In this document: piece by piece, positions 33,818 through 43,223 of the stretch
Numbering within the stretch: the first letter of the stretch is position 1
Layout: the number at the start of each line of letters is the position of its first letter
Assembly (NCBI GenBank): GCA_964393865.1
Contig: CAYMUW010000004.1
Coordinates: forward strand, 43,820 to 107,819
Direction: 5' to 3'
Length of the DNA: 64,000 nt
DNA from: Suilimivivens sp964393865
Lineage (GTDB): Bacteria > Bacillota > Clostridia > Lachnospirales > Lachnospiraceae
The notes under the pieces: model-generated
What the model saw: the letters and a program-made list of their open reading frames with translations, nothing else
What the model was told of the DNA's origin: nothing
The model's database searches: none
Position numbers and translations under genes: made by a program

Positions 33818-34441
33818 TTATTCGTTGACACACAGATTTTTGCCGATCAGTCCCATAGGACTTCCTTCCGGCAGGCCTCCCTCGGGATGTCCGAGAAGCC
33901 ACTTATTCTTGGCAGTCAAATGTCCGTCCTCACCGCCCTGATGCTCCTTATCCAGGTTCAGATTGGTTCCCTTGGGAAGAACAATTGCTACCTTAAAGCC
34001 TGCACCGTCAACACCGCAGGGTGCATAATGCAGTGTGGTCGCATAGACCTCAACAGCGGTTCCCTTAGGTACCAGGAATGCCTCTACCAGCGAAGTATCA
34101 TAGGTGAAATCATCCGTAATATCCTGCTGGCTTCCCAACATCAAAATAGCATCCGTAGCAGCCACATTGATCTCGGAGTTTCTGTGATACTCCAGTGCAT
34201 TTAACATAGAGTTATGCCCATTGCAATAACCGATCTGAATGGGCAGCTCTCCGTAGGTCTTGTCCGTAAGCTCCTTCATAACCGGAAGAGCTTCCAGTTC
34301 CGCAAGGCCGGGAACATACTCTACGCCTTCGGGAAGGGGTGTCACTTCCTCCATAACCGCAATCAACTGAGAAAAGTCAACATCCTTAACAATCTTCCCG
34401 TACTTTTTAAAACGTTCGTCCGTAACACTGTAAACCTTCAT
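33818..34441 (-). CDS. DUF4867 family protein
   Basis: A 207-residue protein recognisable as DUF4867 by its company and motifs (QIGYCNGHNSMLNALEYHRNSEINVAA, the EAFLVPKGTAVEVYATTLHYAPC cupin-like segment and KNKWLLGHPEGGLPEG). The His-rich beta pattern suggests a metal-binding cupin-like fold, perhaps a sugar isomerase or mutarotase; the function is not established. It lies between the xylulokinase and the isomerase on one strand, with 40-base gaps, so it should act on the same sugar. Confidence 0.85.
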   Translation of the reverse strand: MKVYSVTDERFKKYGKIVKDVDFSQLIAVMEEVTPLPEGVEYVPGLAELEALPVMKELTDKTYGELPIQIGYCNGHNSMLNALEYHRNSEINVAATDAILMLGSQQDITDDFTYDTSLVEAFLVPKGTAVEVYATTLHYAPCGVDGAGFKVAIVLPKGTNLNLDKEHQGGEDGHLTAKNKWLLGHPEGGLPEGSPMGLIGKNLCVNE

Positions 34442-34481
34442 ACCTTTCTTCCTTTCTTATATTTGATTTAAACATCGTACT

Positions 34482-35951
34482 TTACTTAATAATCTCAAAC
34501 AAAGGCTTGCATGCAGGGTAAATTTCCTTAAACTGCTGATATCTGGTTTCGTACTTCTCTACCAGCTCCGGCTCCGGCTCCACCGTGTCAATAATCTTAA
34601 CGATCCTAGCTGCTGCCGCCTCCACGCTTTCATATTCACCGCAGGCTACCGCTGCCAGCATTGCGCCGCCAAGGGCAGGGCCTTCCTCACTTTCAATCAC
34701 ATCCACCTTAAGATTTAAAATGTTTGCAATCATTTTTTTCCAGAGAGGGCTCTTTGCTCCGCCGCCGCAGATTTTGGTTCTCTCTAACTTAATTCCAAGA
34801 GATTTGGCAACCTCAAGTGAGTCACGAAGTGCAAATGCAACCCCCTCCAAAACAGCCTGGGTCATATCGGCTCTTGAGGTATCCATGGTCATGCCGATAA
34901 AGGTTCCTCTGGCGTTAGGATTGTTGTGAGGTGATCTTTCTCCCATCAGATAAGGCAGGAAATATACATGGTTCTCGCCTAATTTGGTAATATCCTTCTG
35001 CTCCGCAGAATACTGGTCGGTTCCGATGATCTCTTCCATCCACCACTTGTTACAGGATGCTGCGCTGAGCATACAGCCCATCAGGTGATAATTGCCGTCC
35101 GCATGTGCAAAAGCATGAAGCGCATTGTACTTATCCACTCCGAATTTCTTGGAGGAAATAAAGATGGTTCCGCTGGTGCCGAGAGAGATATTGCACATCC
35201 CCTCTCCTACCGTTCCGGTTCCTACAGCAGCAGCCGCATTATCGCCTGCTCCTGCCGCTACCTTTACGGTTTCGGGAATGCCAAGCTCCTTGGCGATTTC
35301 CGAAGTTACATTGCCCACGCACTCATAGCTCTCGTACAGCTTGGGCAGCATCTCCACGGTAATACCACAGATATCGCACATTTCCTCAGACCAGCAGCGG
35401 TTCTTAACATCCAAAAGCAGCATACCGGAAGCATCCGAAACATCCGTACAATGAACCCCTGTCAATTTATATGCAATATAATCCTTGGGAAGCATAATCT
35501 TGGCAATCTTTGCAAAATTCTCCGGTTCCTTGTTCTTTACCCACAAAATCTTGGGAGCGGTAAATCCGGTAAAGGATATATTCGCAGTGTACTGGGAAAG
35601 CTTATCCTTTCCGATCACATTATTTAAATAGTCACATTCCTCAAAGGTTCTTCCGTCATTCCACAAAAGTGCAGGACGGATTACCTGATCGTCCTTATCC
35701 AAAATAACAAGCCCGTGCATCTGGCCGCCGAAACTGATACCTGCAATCTGGCTCTTGTCAGCCTCCGCAATCAGCTCCTTAATTCCCTCTATGGTCTGCT
35801 CATACCAGTCCTCAGGCTTTTGCTCTGACCAGCCCGGATTAGGAAAGTAAATAGGGTACTCTCTGGAAACAATCTTTTGAATCTTACCTTCTCCGTTCAT
35901 CAAAAGCAGTTTGACCGCACTGGTACCCAAATCAACACCTATGTATAACAT
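34482..35951 (-). CDS. xylB: Xylulokinase (FGGY family)
   Basis: A 489-residue carbohydrate kinase. The N-terminal YIGVDLGTSAVKLLLMN binds phosphate, GGQMHGLV is a xylulokinase signature, the catalytic Asp is in AAGAGDNAAAAVG and the C-terminal ATPase half has SLGTSGTIFISS and KICGGGAKSPLW. It phosphorylates D-xylulose or, in related enzymes, another ketopentose. The frame opens at 35993, but AAGGAGGG is placed for the ATG at 35951. It has its own promoter and begins the operon xylB-DUF4867-isomerase. Confidence 0.9.
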   Translation of the reverse strand: MLYIGVDLGTSAVKLLLMNGEGKIQKIVSREYPIYFPNPGWSEQKPEDWYEQTIEGIKELIAEADKSQIAGISFGGQMHGLVILDKDDQVIRPALLWNDGRTFEECDYLNNVIGKDKLSQYTANISFTGFTAPKILWVKNKEPENFAKIAKIMLPKDYIAYKLTGVHCTDVSDASGMLLLDVKNRCWSEEMCDICGITVEMLPKLYESYECVGNVTSEIAKELGIPETVKVAAGAGDNAAAAVGTGTVGEGMCNISLGTSGTIFISSKKFGVDKYNALHAFAHADGNYHLMGCMLSAASCNKWWMEEIIGTDQYSAEQKDITKLGENHVYFLPYLMGERSPHNNPNARGTFIGMTMDTSRADMTQAVLEGVAFALRDSLEVAKSLGIKLERTKICGGGAKSPLWKKMIANILNLKVDVIESEEGPALGGAMLAAVACGEYESVEAAAARIVKIIDTVEPEPELVEKYETRYQQFKEIYPACKPLFEIIK

Positions 35952-36012
35952 AATAACCCTCCTTTTGGTTCTTTCAGATAAGACAGTTTTCAAAACTACA
36001 CTTATCCTAATT

Positions 36013-36041
36013 ATTATAGTAAATTTTCTTTATGATAACAA
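36013..36041 (-). promoter_or_regulatory. Promoter of the xylB operon
   Basis: On the minus strand TTGTTA (36036-36041), a 17-base spacer and a consensus TATAAT (36013-36018), with a leader of about 60 bases to the xylB start. Confidence 0.75.
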
Positions 36042-36119
36042 CTAATCATTTTATATATTTTTATGCACGATTCACACGTCAGTCATCTCATACACACCTG
36101 TGCTGCATTAACCTCACAG

Positions 36120-37697
36120 CTAATTCCCATACTCTACGGTTACATCCTTAAATCCTGCATAACCCTGTCCTGTTCCTTCTGCATAAATGCCAAAGGTACA
36201 CCCCACAAAGCCGCCTGTATGCTCCCCGCTCATAAAACCAGCCGAAAGCTCTGCGGAAAGCTTTTCTCCCTGCAGGGTAAAGGAAATCCGCTGTTCCCTG
36301 CCGCTTATCTCCAATTCCACCCAGTCCTTGCCCTCTGGCTGCTCCTTGTCAAGAGAGGTACTCAAAAGAACCTGCTCCTGTCCCTTTTCACGCTTCAAAA
36401 CCGTTACACATTCTTCTCCCTGACCGCCTATCAGAAACTTTATATAATTGTTATCATCATACAGATAGAGAAGTCCTGCCCGTGCGCCCGCCGGAAGCCT
36501 TTCGGAAACCTGTACCGAAATCCGAAAGCTGCGATCCTGCTGCCTGAGCCCCAGATAAGAGATCACTCCCTGGGTATCCTCCGGGCGTCCCTCGGAGCAT
36601 TTCAGCTCGCATTCTCTTTCTCCTGTCACCTTAAGAGTATCCTTATCGGGATGTCTGAAAAATAAGAACCGCTTATCCAAAGAATCGGAAAATTTCATTT
36701 CCATCCTGCCTTCAAAAGCAGGAACCGCCTTTCCATTAAAGCCATTATTTTGACTATCTCGGTCATCCATCTCCGCAACCGGCTGCTGCCATAAGACCTT
36801 TCCTTCTCCCGGGTTTACCACCGGCCAGCTCTCTTCCCATTCCACCTTGGCAAGAAAGGTTTCCCGGCCCAGCTCCGCCGCACCGCTTAAAGGTCTTGTC
36901 CCAAGCATCACCAGATACCATTCTCCCTCCGGCGTGTCCACCAGATCGCCATGTCCGATGCTCTGAATAGGGTAATTCCTGCCCAAATGCCTGTGCGTAA
37001 GAAGAGGATTGCATTTATAATTTTCGTATGGGCCTGTAAGCGCTTTGCTTCTGGCCACACAGATACTGTGCTCGAAACTGGTTCCCATTTCCGCACAGGT
37101 GATGTAATAATACTCACCGATCCTGTACAAATGAGGTCCTTCCACCCAGCAGGCATCCCGCATGGCGCCGGCATATAAGGAATAATCCTCCCCCACAAGC
37201 TCTCCCTTAGTAAGGTCAAGCTCCTGCATCCAAACCTCACAGTCTCCAAAAAATCTGGCATTTTTCTTTTGCCGCTGTCCGATGTAATAGCATTTGTCTC
37301 CTTCAAAATAAAGGGACGGATCGATGCCTCCGTCAACGCCCTCCGGTACCTTCAAATAAACCGGATCAGACCACGAACCCGCCGGATCATCAGCAGTCAC
37401 ATAGAAATTACCGCCATGAGAAACATTGGTGGTGATCATATAAAAGGTTCCCTTATGGTAACGAATAGACGGCGCATAAATTCCTCTGGACATGGACGCA
37501 CCATCCAAAACCAACTGGCTTTTACGCTCCAGAACATTTCCGATCTGCTTCCAGTTCACCAGGTCTCTGCTGTGAAAGACCGGTACCCCCGGAACATAGG
37601 AAAATGTAGAATTAACAAGATAATAATCCCTGCCCACCCTGCAGATGGAAGGGTCGGGATAAAAGCCCCTTAAAATCGGATTTTGAGCCGCCTTCAT
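36120..37697 (-). CDS. GH43 beta-xylosidase/alpha-L-arabinofuranosidase
   Basis: A 525-residue family 43 hydrolase. The five-bladed propeller (about 1-320) carries the base Asp15 (FYPDPS), the pKa-modulating Asp126 (GGIDPSL) and the acid Glu186 (WVEGPHLY). A C-terminal beta-sandwich (about 340-525) is the usual GH43_C2 extension that shapes the active site. There is no signal peptide, so short xylo- or arabino-oligosaccharides are the likely substrates. AGGAGATG precedes the ATG. It is directly upstream of xylB, on the same strand but with a separate xylB promoter, which supports a role in pentose release. Confidence 0.93.
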   Translation of the reverse strand: MKAAQNPILRGFYPDPSICRVGRDYYLVNSTFSYVPGVPVFHSRDLVNWKQIGNVLERKSQLVLDGASMSRGIYAPSIRYHKGTFYMITTNVSHGGNFYVTADDPAGSWSDPVYLKVPEGVDGGIDPSLYFEGDKCYYIGQRQKKNARFFGDCEVWMQELDLTKGELVGEDYSLYAGAMRDACWVEGPHLYRIGEYYYITCAEMGTSFEHSICVARSKALTGPYENYKCNPLLTHRHLGRNYPIQSIGHGDLVDTPEGEWYLVMLGTRPLSGAAELGRETFLAKVEWEESWPVVNPGEGKVLWQQPVAEMDDRDSQNNGFNGKAVPAFEGRMEMKFSDSLDKRFLFFRHPDKDTLKVTGERECELKCSEGRPEDTQGVISYLGLRQQDRSFRISVQVSERLPAGARAGLLYLYDDNNYIKFLIGGQGEECVTVLKREKGQEQVLLSTSLDKEQPEGKDWVELEISGREQRISFTLQGEKLSAELSAGFMSGEHTGGFVGCTFGIYAEGTGQGYAGFKDVTVEYGN

Positions 37698-37798
37698 TAT
37701 GACATCTCCTGCAAAAAATTTTCAATAACATTGTACTGAAAAAGAGGAAATTTGACTACTCAATAATTGCTATCCGACTGTCATTTTTCAACAGTTCA

Positions 37799-37828
37799 TT
37801 GACTCTCACCCTCTTTCCAACGTATAAT
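37799..37828 (+). promoter_or_regulatory. Promoter of the DUF1015 gene
   Basis: TTGACT (37799-37804), an 18-base spacer and a consensus TATAAT (37823-37828), 26 bases before an AAGGAGGT ribosome site. Confidence 0.75.
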
Positions 37829-37868
37829 CATAGCAAGAATTTTCACTGACTGATAAGGAGGTACAACC

Positions 37869-39110
37869 ATGCCTAAAGTGACACCCTTTCGAAGCACCCG
37901 CCCCATACCTGAACTGGCAGACCGCATTGCAGCACTTCCCTACGACGTATACAATCGCAGCGAGGCGCTGGCTGAGGTGAAAAGAGAGCCGCTTTCCTTT
38001 TTGAAAATAGATCGTGCGGAAACCGGATTTCCTGACGATGTGGACACCTATGACCCCAGAGTATACGAAAAGGCCCGGGAAATCCTGTCATCCATGATTG
38101 CCGACGGTTCTTTCATTACGGAGGAGAAACCCTGCTACTATATCTATGAGCTGACCATGAACGGACGCTCCCAATCCGGAATTGTTGCATGTTCTTCCAT
38201 CGATGATTATCAAAACCAATTGATTAAAAAACATGAAAACACCCGTGAGGACAAAGAGCTTGACCGTATCCGCCATGTGGACATTACAGACACCCACACC
38301 GGCCCCATCTTTCTGGTATACCGCTCTAAGCAGGAAATCAACCGGATTGTAGAAAAGGCTAAGCAGGCTGCTCCCCTATACGACTTTACTTCAGCAGACG
38401 GTATTACCCATCGGGTATGGATTATTTCTTCTGCTGAAGATATAACTAACATTGAACAGGCTTTCCGGCAGCTTCCCTGCACCTACATAGCCGACGGTCA
38501 TCACCGCTGCGCCTCCGCCGTAAAGGTTGGGCTTATGCGCCGTCAGCAGAACCCCGATTACACCGGAGCGGAAGAGTTTAACCGTTTTCTGTCGGTGCTG
38601 TTCCCCGATGACCAGCTTTATATCATGCCCTACAATCGTGTTGTTAAGGATTTAAAGGGCATGACCTGTGATGAGTTTCTGAAAGCCATACAGGCTGCCG
38701 GTTTTGAGCTTACCTGCAAGGGAACGGAGCCCGTAGCTCCCAGCATAAAAGGAACCTTCGGTATGTTTTTGGAGGATAACTGGTATCTCCTTACCGCCAG
38801 GGAGTCTCTTCTCTCCTCTGATCCCGTGAAAGGACTGGATGTATCTATCCTGCAGGACTATCTGCTTGGTCCGGTACTTAATATTGAAGACCCCAGAACA
38901 GACAAGCGGATTGACTTCGTAGGCGGTATTCGCGGGCTTTCCGAGTTGGAGCGCCGGGTCCACAGTGATATGAAGGTGGCTTTTTCCATGTACCCCACCT
39001 CCATCGAGGAGCTTTTGTCGGTAGCGGATGCAGGACTTTTGATGCCTCCCAAATCCACGTGGTTTGAGCCAAAGCTCCGCAGCGGTTTGTTCCTGCATAA
39101 ATTATCTTAA
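37869..39110 (+). CDS. DUF1015 family protein
   Basis: A 413-residue soluble protein matching DUF1015 over its whole length: PLxxxRP-like start (VTPFRSTRPIPELADRIAAL), PYDVYNRSEA, the ENTREDKELDRIRHVDITDTH segment and the conserved YIADGHHR (about 211-218), which with the Thr/His region suggests a nucleotide- or phosphate-handling active site. In many clostridia these genes neighbour serine biosynthesis genes, and a kinase-like role has been discussed; no such neighbour is present here. It is a single-gene unit with a strong promoter and terminator. Confidence 0.92.
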   Translation: MPKVTPFRSTRPIPELADRIAALPYDVYNRSEALAEVKREPLSFLKIDRAETGFPDDVDTYDPRVYEKAREILSSMIADGSFITEEKPCYYIYELTMNGRSQSGIVACSSIDDYQNQLIKKHENTREDKELDRIRHVDITDTHTGPIFLVYRSKQEINRIVEKAKQAAPLYDFTSADGITHRVWIISSAEDITNIEQAFRQLPCTYIADGHHRCASAVKVGLMRRQQNPDYTGAEEFNRFLSVLFPDDQLYIMPYNRVVKDLKGMTCDEFLKAIQAAGFELTCKGTEPVAPSIKGTFGMFLEDNWYLLTARESLLSSDPVKGLDVSILQDYLLGPVLNIEDPRTDKRIDFVGGIRGLSELERRVHSDMKVAFSMYPTSIEELLSVADAGLLMPPKSTWFEPKLRSGLFLHKLS

Positions 39111-39176
39111 TTTTTATTTCATAGGAAAGGCAATTATTTTTGCACATTAATGCATTAGAAACTTTTCTGTGAAGCC

Positions 39177-39209
39177 AAAAAAGGCGCAGGCCAATGCCTG
39201 CGCTTTTTT
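39177..39209. terminator. Bidirectional terminator between DUF1015 and proB
   Basis: GCGCAGGC (39184-39191), loop CAAT and GCCTGCGC (39196-39203), flanked by an A run on the left and a T run on the right, so it can stop both convergent genes. Confidence 0.88.
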
Positions 39210-39230
39210 ATTATGTAAACCTGTATCTCA

Positions 39231-40031
39231 TCATGCTTTAAACAACGTTCCAATTTCTTCTCCATTCAGTATCCTGTTGATATTTGTCACATCATCCCCA
39301 TTGGCAATCACCATATCAACTCCCGCACTGCATGCAATCTTGGCTGCTGCAATTTTGGTTGCCATACCGCCCGTTCCAAAGGTGGTGTCGGCGCCCTTTG
39401 CCATAGTCTCCAGCTTTTCGTCGATGCAATCCACATAGCTGATAAATCTGGCTTCCTTATTATTTCGGGGATCATCCGAATACAGCCCGTCAATATCCGA
39501 AAGCAGAATCAAAAGATCCGCTTTCACCATTTCCGCCACGTTAGCAGAAAGTGTGTCATTATCCCCAAAGTTTTCCTCCTGAATCTGATCGGTGGAAATC
39601 GGGTCATTTTCATTGACAATGGGAATCACTCCCATATTCAGCAGCTCATGAAATGTATTTTCCGCATTGTAAAGGCTGATCTCATTCAGCAGAATACGCT
39701 TGGTAATCAAAATCTGGGCAATGGTCTGATTGTACTCCGCAAAAAGCTTCTGGTAAATCATCATAAGCCTCGCCTGTCCCACTGCCGCACAGGCCTGCTT
39801 AAGGGAAAGCGTCTGGGGTCTCTCCTTGATTCCAAGAGCCTTTCTGCCCGCTCCGATAGCGCCCGATGATACGATAACCACTTCCTTGTCCTGATTGCGG
39901 ATATCCGTAAGTACCCGGGCAAACTTCTCCAGTTTATTCAAATTCAGATTTCCCGTACTGAGATGGGTAATCGTTGATGTACCAATCTTTATAACAATTC
40001 TCTTTTTGTCCTTTAAATATGCTCTGTCCAC
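39231..40031 (-). CDS. proB: Glutamate 5-kinase
   Basis: A 266-residue amino-acid kinase for the first step of proline synthesis (glutamate to glutamyl-5-phosphate). Motifs: RIVIKIGTSTIT for ATP phosphate, VSSGAIGAG, IPIVNENDPIST for glutamate and FGDNDTLSANVA, then GTGGMATKIAAAKIA. The C-terminal PUA domain seen in E. coli ProB is absent, as in many Firmicutes. The start is GTG with a GGGAG site upstream. proA, usually next to proB, is not in the window; the upstream neighbour is the corrinoid-activator-like gene. Confidence 0.94.
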   Translation of the reverse strand: MDRAYLKDKKRIVIKIGTSTITHLSTGNLNLNKLEKFARVLTDIRNQDKEVVIVSSGAIGAGRKALGIKERPQTLSLKQACAAVGQARLMMIYQKLFAEYNQTIAQILITKRILLNEISLYNAENTFHELLNMGVIPIVNENDPISTDQIQEENFGDNDTLSANVAEMVKADLLILLSDIDGLYSDDPRNNKEARFISYVDCIDEKLETMAKGADTTFGTGGMATKIAAAKIACSAGVDMVIANGDDVTNINRILNGEEIGTLFKA

Positions 40032-40118
40032 TGCCTGTATTTCTCCCTGTCCTCTTATGATCTACGGGTAATCCGCCATTCTGCGGCCATTCCCCGGCTG
40101 TCAAAAACACAAGCTATA

Positions 40119-41504
40119 TCATACTCTCAAACTGTCCAAAAAGCAAGCCTGAAACCTTTCTTCCCCGGCCAGCTCCACATACCTGATTTTATCCGCATCC
40201 CGCTCCATTTCCTGCAAAATCTTTTCCGACAAAAGGGCCATGGAAGCTCCCGTTCCCGCACAGTTTCCCACATGGGTGATTTTATCAGGATTCACATCCG
40301 GCAAAAGTCCGATCTCCACCGCACTTTCCTTTCTGATAAAGCTTCCAAAGGAACCGGCTACATAAATATGGGCAAGTTCTTCTCCCTTAATCTGCTCCCT
40401 GGAAAGTAAAATCTCTATCCCCGCACGAATGGCTCCCTTTGCAAGCTGAAGCTGCCTGATATCCTCGGAGGTAAGAAATACCGGGTTCTCGTTATCCGTC
40501 AGCAGAAAGCTGTTTCCCTTTTCCCCCTCCCTAATTCTTCTGCAAAATTGTTCTCTGACACCTGCTTTTCTTGCCTCTGCTCCGGTATATAAATACCCGG
40601 TAGAGTCGATCACCTTAAGCCTTTTCAGCAGGGCAAATGCGTCCACCAGACCGGAACCGCAAATTCCCTTAGGCACCCCTTCGCCGATTACCTTATAGAA
40701 AATATCTTCTCTGGGAAATCTTCCTCCCAGACCAACCTCACAAATTGCTCCATCGGCAGCACCCATTCCCTGTACCACGGCCGCTCCCTCCAGTGCGGGG
40801 CCTGCCGCCGCCGAACAGGCATAAGTCTCATTCTTTCCAAACAGCAGAATTTCTCCGTTGGTTCCGATATCCACGGCCAGCACATGCGCTCTTCCGTCAC
40901 TGTGCTTCACATAGGTATGCACTGCCAGCGCATCCGCCCCCACATATCCGTCAATCGCAGGCAAAATGATAATCTCAGCCTCCTTCAGGTAAGAAAATCC
41001 CAGTTCTTTTCCCTGCAGTCTTTTTGTTCCCGTATAGTCCTTGTGGAAGGGCGCTCTCAAAAGCCCCTCTATGCTTTCCCCCAGCAGCATTTCACACATT
41101 ACGGTATTTCCTGCCACAGTCACACGGGTTATTTCTCCTTCATATTCCGCAGAAGCGCTGCGGGCCATCTCATCCAGCTTTTCTATCAAGATACGCTGCA
41201 TTTTCTTCTGCTCCTGCGCACTTTCCCTGATCCGGGTAAGTCTGCTGATTACATCACTGCCCGCATATCTTCCCGGATTGACACAGGTATGAGCCTCCAG
41301 CCGGGCGCACCTTTCCATATCCCATAAGCTTCCTGCAATGGTCGTAGTCCCCATATCAAATGCCATGCCAAGGCCTGTTCTCTGATCCGGTACAAAGTCT
41401 GTCGGAAACAGCGCAGCCTGATTTTTGCCTGTATTAATATGTTCATAAAGACTGCACCCGTTACAGCTTGTCTTTCTGCAGCCCGCACATCTCAATCTGG
41501 TCAT
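40119..41504 (-). CDS. RACo-like ASKHA ATPase (DUF4445) with an N-terminal Cys cluster
   Basis: A 461-residue relative of the reductive activator of corrinoid proteins, which uses ATP to push an electron onto an inactive Co(II) corrinoid. The ASKHA fold is seen in GMAFDMGTTTIAGSLWD (about 46-62), VAVDIGTNGE-like VLAVDIGTNGEILLF (about 212), GVPKGICGSGLVDA and IYVAGSFGSFI. The usual N-terminal [2Fe-2S] ferredoxin domain is missing; instead the first 20 residues hold CAGCRKTSCNGC, four Cys that could bind an iron-sulfur cluster. AGGAATGGG precedes the ATG. No corrinoid protein or methyltransferase gene is nearby. Confidence 0.87.
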   Translation of the reverse strand: MTRLRCAGCRKTSCNGCSLYEHINTGKNQAALFPTDFVPDQRTGLGMAFDMGTTTIAGSLWDMERCARLEAHTCVNPGRYAGSDVISRLTRIRESAQEQKKMQRILIEKLDEMARSASAEYEGEITRVTVAGNTVMCEMLLGESIEGLLRAPFHKDYTGTKRLQGKELGFSYLKEAEIIILPAIDGYVGADALAVHTYVKHSDGRAHVLAVDIGTNGEILLFGKNETYACSAAAGPALEGAAVVQGMGAADGAICEVGLGGRFPREDIFYKVIGEGVPKGICGSGLVDAFALLKRLKVIDSTGYLYTGAEARKAGVREQFCRRIREGEKGNSFLLTDNENPVFLTSEDIRQLQLAKGAIRAGIEILLSREQIKGEELAHIYVAGSFGSFIRKESAVEIGLLPDVNPDKITHVGNCAGTGASMALLSEKILQEMERDADKIRYVELAGEERFQACFLDSLRV

Positions 41505-41646
41505 TTCCCATTCCTGCCTTCTGAACCATGTTTCTTCTGCTTTAGCATACCATAAACTCCTTGCTTTTTTTACTGTTTTTTTCTATTATCATTAGAGAAA
41601 CCACTATGCCTGCACAAAGGCTGACATCAGAAAGGATACTTTTAGC

Positions 41647-42507
41647 ATGTGGATTGCAGATCATTGGAAAGATTATGAAGTGATAGATACCTCAAATGGT
41701 GAAAAATTAGAACGTTGGGGCAAGTATATTCTTCTCCGCCCCGATCCGCAGGTTATCTGGAATACTCCCAAAAATGCTCCCCAGTGGCGAAAGCTGAACG
41801 GACACTACCATCGCAGCTCCAAGGGCGGCGGCGAATGGGAATTTTTTCAGCTTCCCAACGAGTGGAGCATCCATTATCGCGATCTCACCTTTCACCTGAA
41901 GCCCTTCAGCTTTAAACATACCGGTCTTTTCCCCGAGCAGGCAGTAAACTGGGACTGGTTTAGTGATATCATTAAAAAGGCGGACCGGCCCTTAAAGGTT
42001 TTGAACCTCTTTGCCTACACCGGAGGCGCTACCCTTGCCGCAGCCAAAGCCGGAGCGGCTGTTACTCATGTGGACGCCTCTAAGGGAATGGTCAACTGGG
42101 CAAAAGAAAACGCTGCCGCATCAGGACTTGCAGATGCTCCCATCCGCTATCTGGTAGATGACTGCGTCAAATTCGTTGAACGGGAAATCCGCCGCGGCAA
42201 CACCTACGACGGTATTATCATGGACCCGCCTTCCTACGGAAGAGGGCCTAAGGGTGAAATCTGGAAGATTGAAGAAAGCATTTATCCCTTTATCCAGCTG
42301 ACTGCAAAGCTGTTGTCTAAGAATGCTCTGTTTTTCCTGATTAATTCCTATACCACAGGCCTGCAGCCTGCCGTACTGACCTATATGCTCAGCACCGCCA
42401 TTGTCAAAGAGCGGGGCGGCCAGGTAAGCTCCTCAGAGATCGGTCTGCCCGTAACCCAGAGCGGCCTTGTTCTTCCCTGCGGTGCTTCCGGACGCTGGGT
42501 GCGCTGA
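41647..42507 (+). CDS. RlmI-like SAM-dependent methyltransferase
   Basis: A 286-residue class I methyltransferase. The SAM-binding motif is VLNLFAYTGGATLAAAKAGA (about 119-138), with Asp in THVDASKGMVNWA and the catalytic-type DPPSYGRGPKGE near 195. The N-terminal beta region replaces the PUA domain of E. coli RlmI. Relatives methylate cytosine in 23S rRNA; the target here is not proven. AAAGGA precedes the ATG. Confidence 0.9.
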   Translation: MWIADHWKDYEVIDTSNGEKLERWGKYILLRPDPQVIWNTPKNAPQWRKLNGHYHRSSKGGGEWEFFQLPNEWSIHYRDLTFHLKPFSFKHTGLFPEQAVNWDWFSDIIKKADRPLKVLNLFAYTGGATLAAAKAGAAVTHVDASKGMVNWAKENAAASGLADAPIRYLVDDCVKFVEREIRRGNTYDGIIMDPPSYGRGPKGEIWKIEESIYPFIQLTAKLLSKNALFFLINSYTTGLQPAVLTYMLSTAIVKERGGQVSSSEIGLPVTQSGLVLPCGASGRWVR

Positions 42508-42564
42508 TACCTTCCCTACCACCTGTAATTACCTGATTACCGCTTGTTCTGTATCAGGCTCCTC

Positions 42565-43053
42565 TCATGCCCTGATGCTTTGGAGAAGCTGCTTCATCCA
42601 TTCGCCATATAACGGGAACAATTCCGCCAGAATATTCTTTTTGTGGTAAACATAAGGAGCTCTGTCCGGAAAATAAAGCACCATGCGACAGCAGTAAATC
42701 ATCAGGACTACAACTACAAGGGCAGCCAATGCATATCGAAAGCCCCTGATCCTTGTTCCCCGCAGGTATCGAAAGTACCCACAGTATAGCAAAAAGAACA
42801 GAAACGGAAAAACAGACGGGTTCATTCCAAATGCACGTCTGATCTGCCCCTTCAGCAAATACAGCGCAGCCCTGGTAAGCCCGCATCCTGCGCAGGGAAT
42901 CCCCACCGTCACAAGCAACGGACAAAATGCGTCGAAAACGGCGTGAATGACTACATAATAGATTACAAAGGCCGCCCCTGCCAGAGCGCAATATTTGATG
43001 TCCTTCCCTATTCTTTTGGCTATTTCCTTTATCTTATCCACATTCAAAATCAC
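42565..43053 (-). CDS. DUF2752 membrane protein
   Basis: A 162-residue membrane protein with four helices. It carries the DUF2752 signature GIPCAGCGLTRAALYLLKGQ (about 51-70), where the two Cys form a CxxC pair at the membrane surface. The function of the family is unknown. The start is GTG with GGAGA just upstream. Convergent with the methyltransferase gene. Confidence 0.88.
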   Translation of the reverse strand: MILNVDKIKEIAKRIGKDIKYCALAGAAFVIYYVVIHAVFDAFCPLLVTVGIPCAGCGLTRAALYLLKGQIRRAFGMNPSVFPFLFFLLYCGYFRYLRGTRIRGFRYALAALVVVVLMIYCCRMVLYFPDRAPYVYHKKNILAELFPLYGEWMKQLLQSIRA

Positions 43054-43223
43054 ATTTCTCCAAAAGTAACTGATCTGTCCTTTCTATTCTATAACAAAGC
43101 CCTCCCAAAATCCATAACCATAAAAGCTGCTTGCAATTCCCTAAACCAACGCAAAAAAATATAGGAAATTTTTTGCAAGTAGTGTATAATGGTTCAGAAG
43201 TGCTTTTATGAATGGAGGATATT

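Noticed and set aside
43191..43223. T-box riboswitch upstream of trpS
   Set aside because: Only about 30 bases separate the -10 box from the start codon, too short for a T-box, and no specifier or antiterminator elements are visible.
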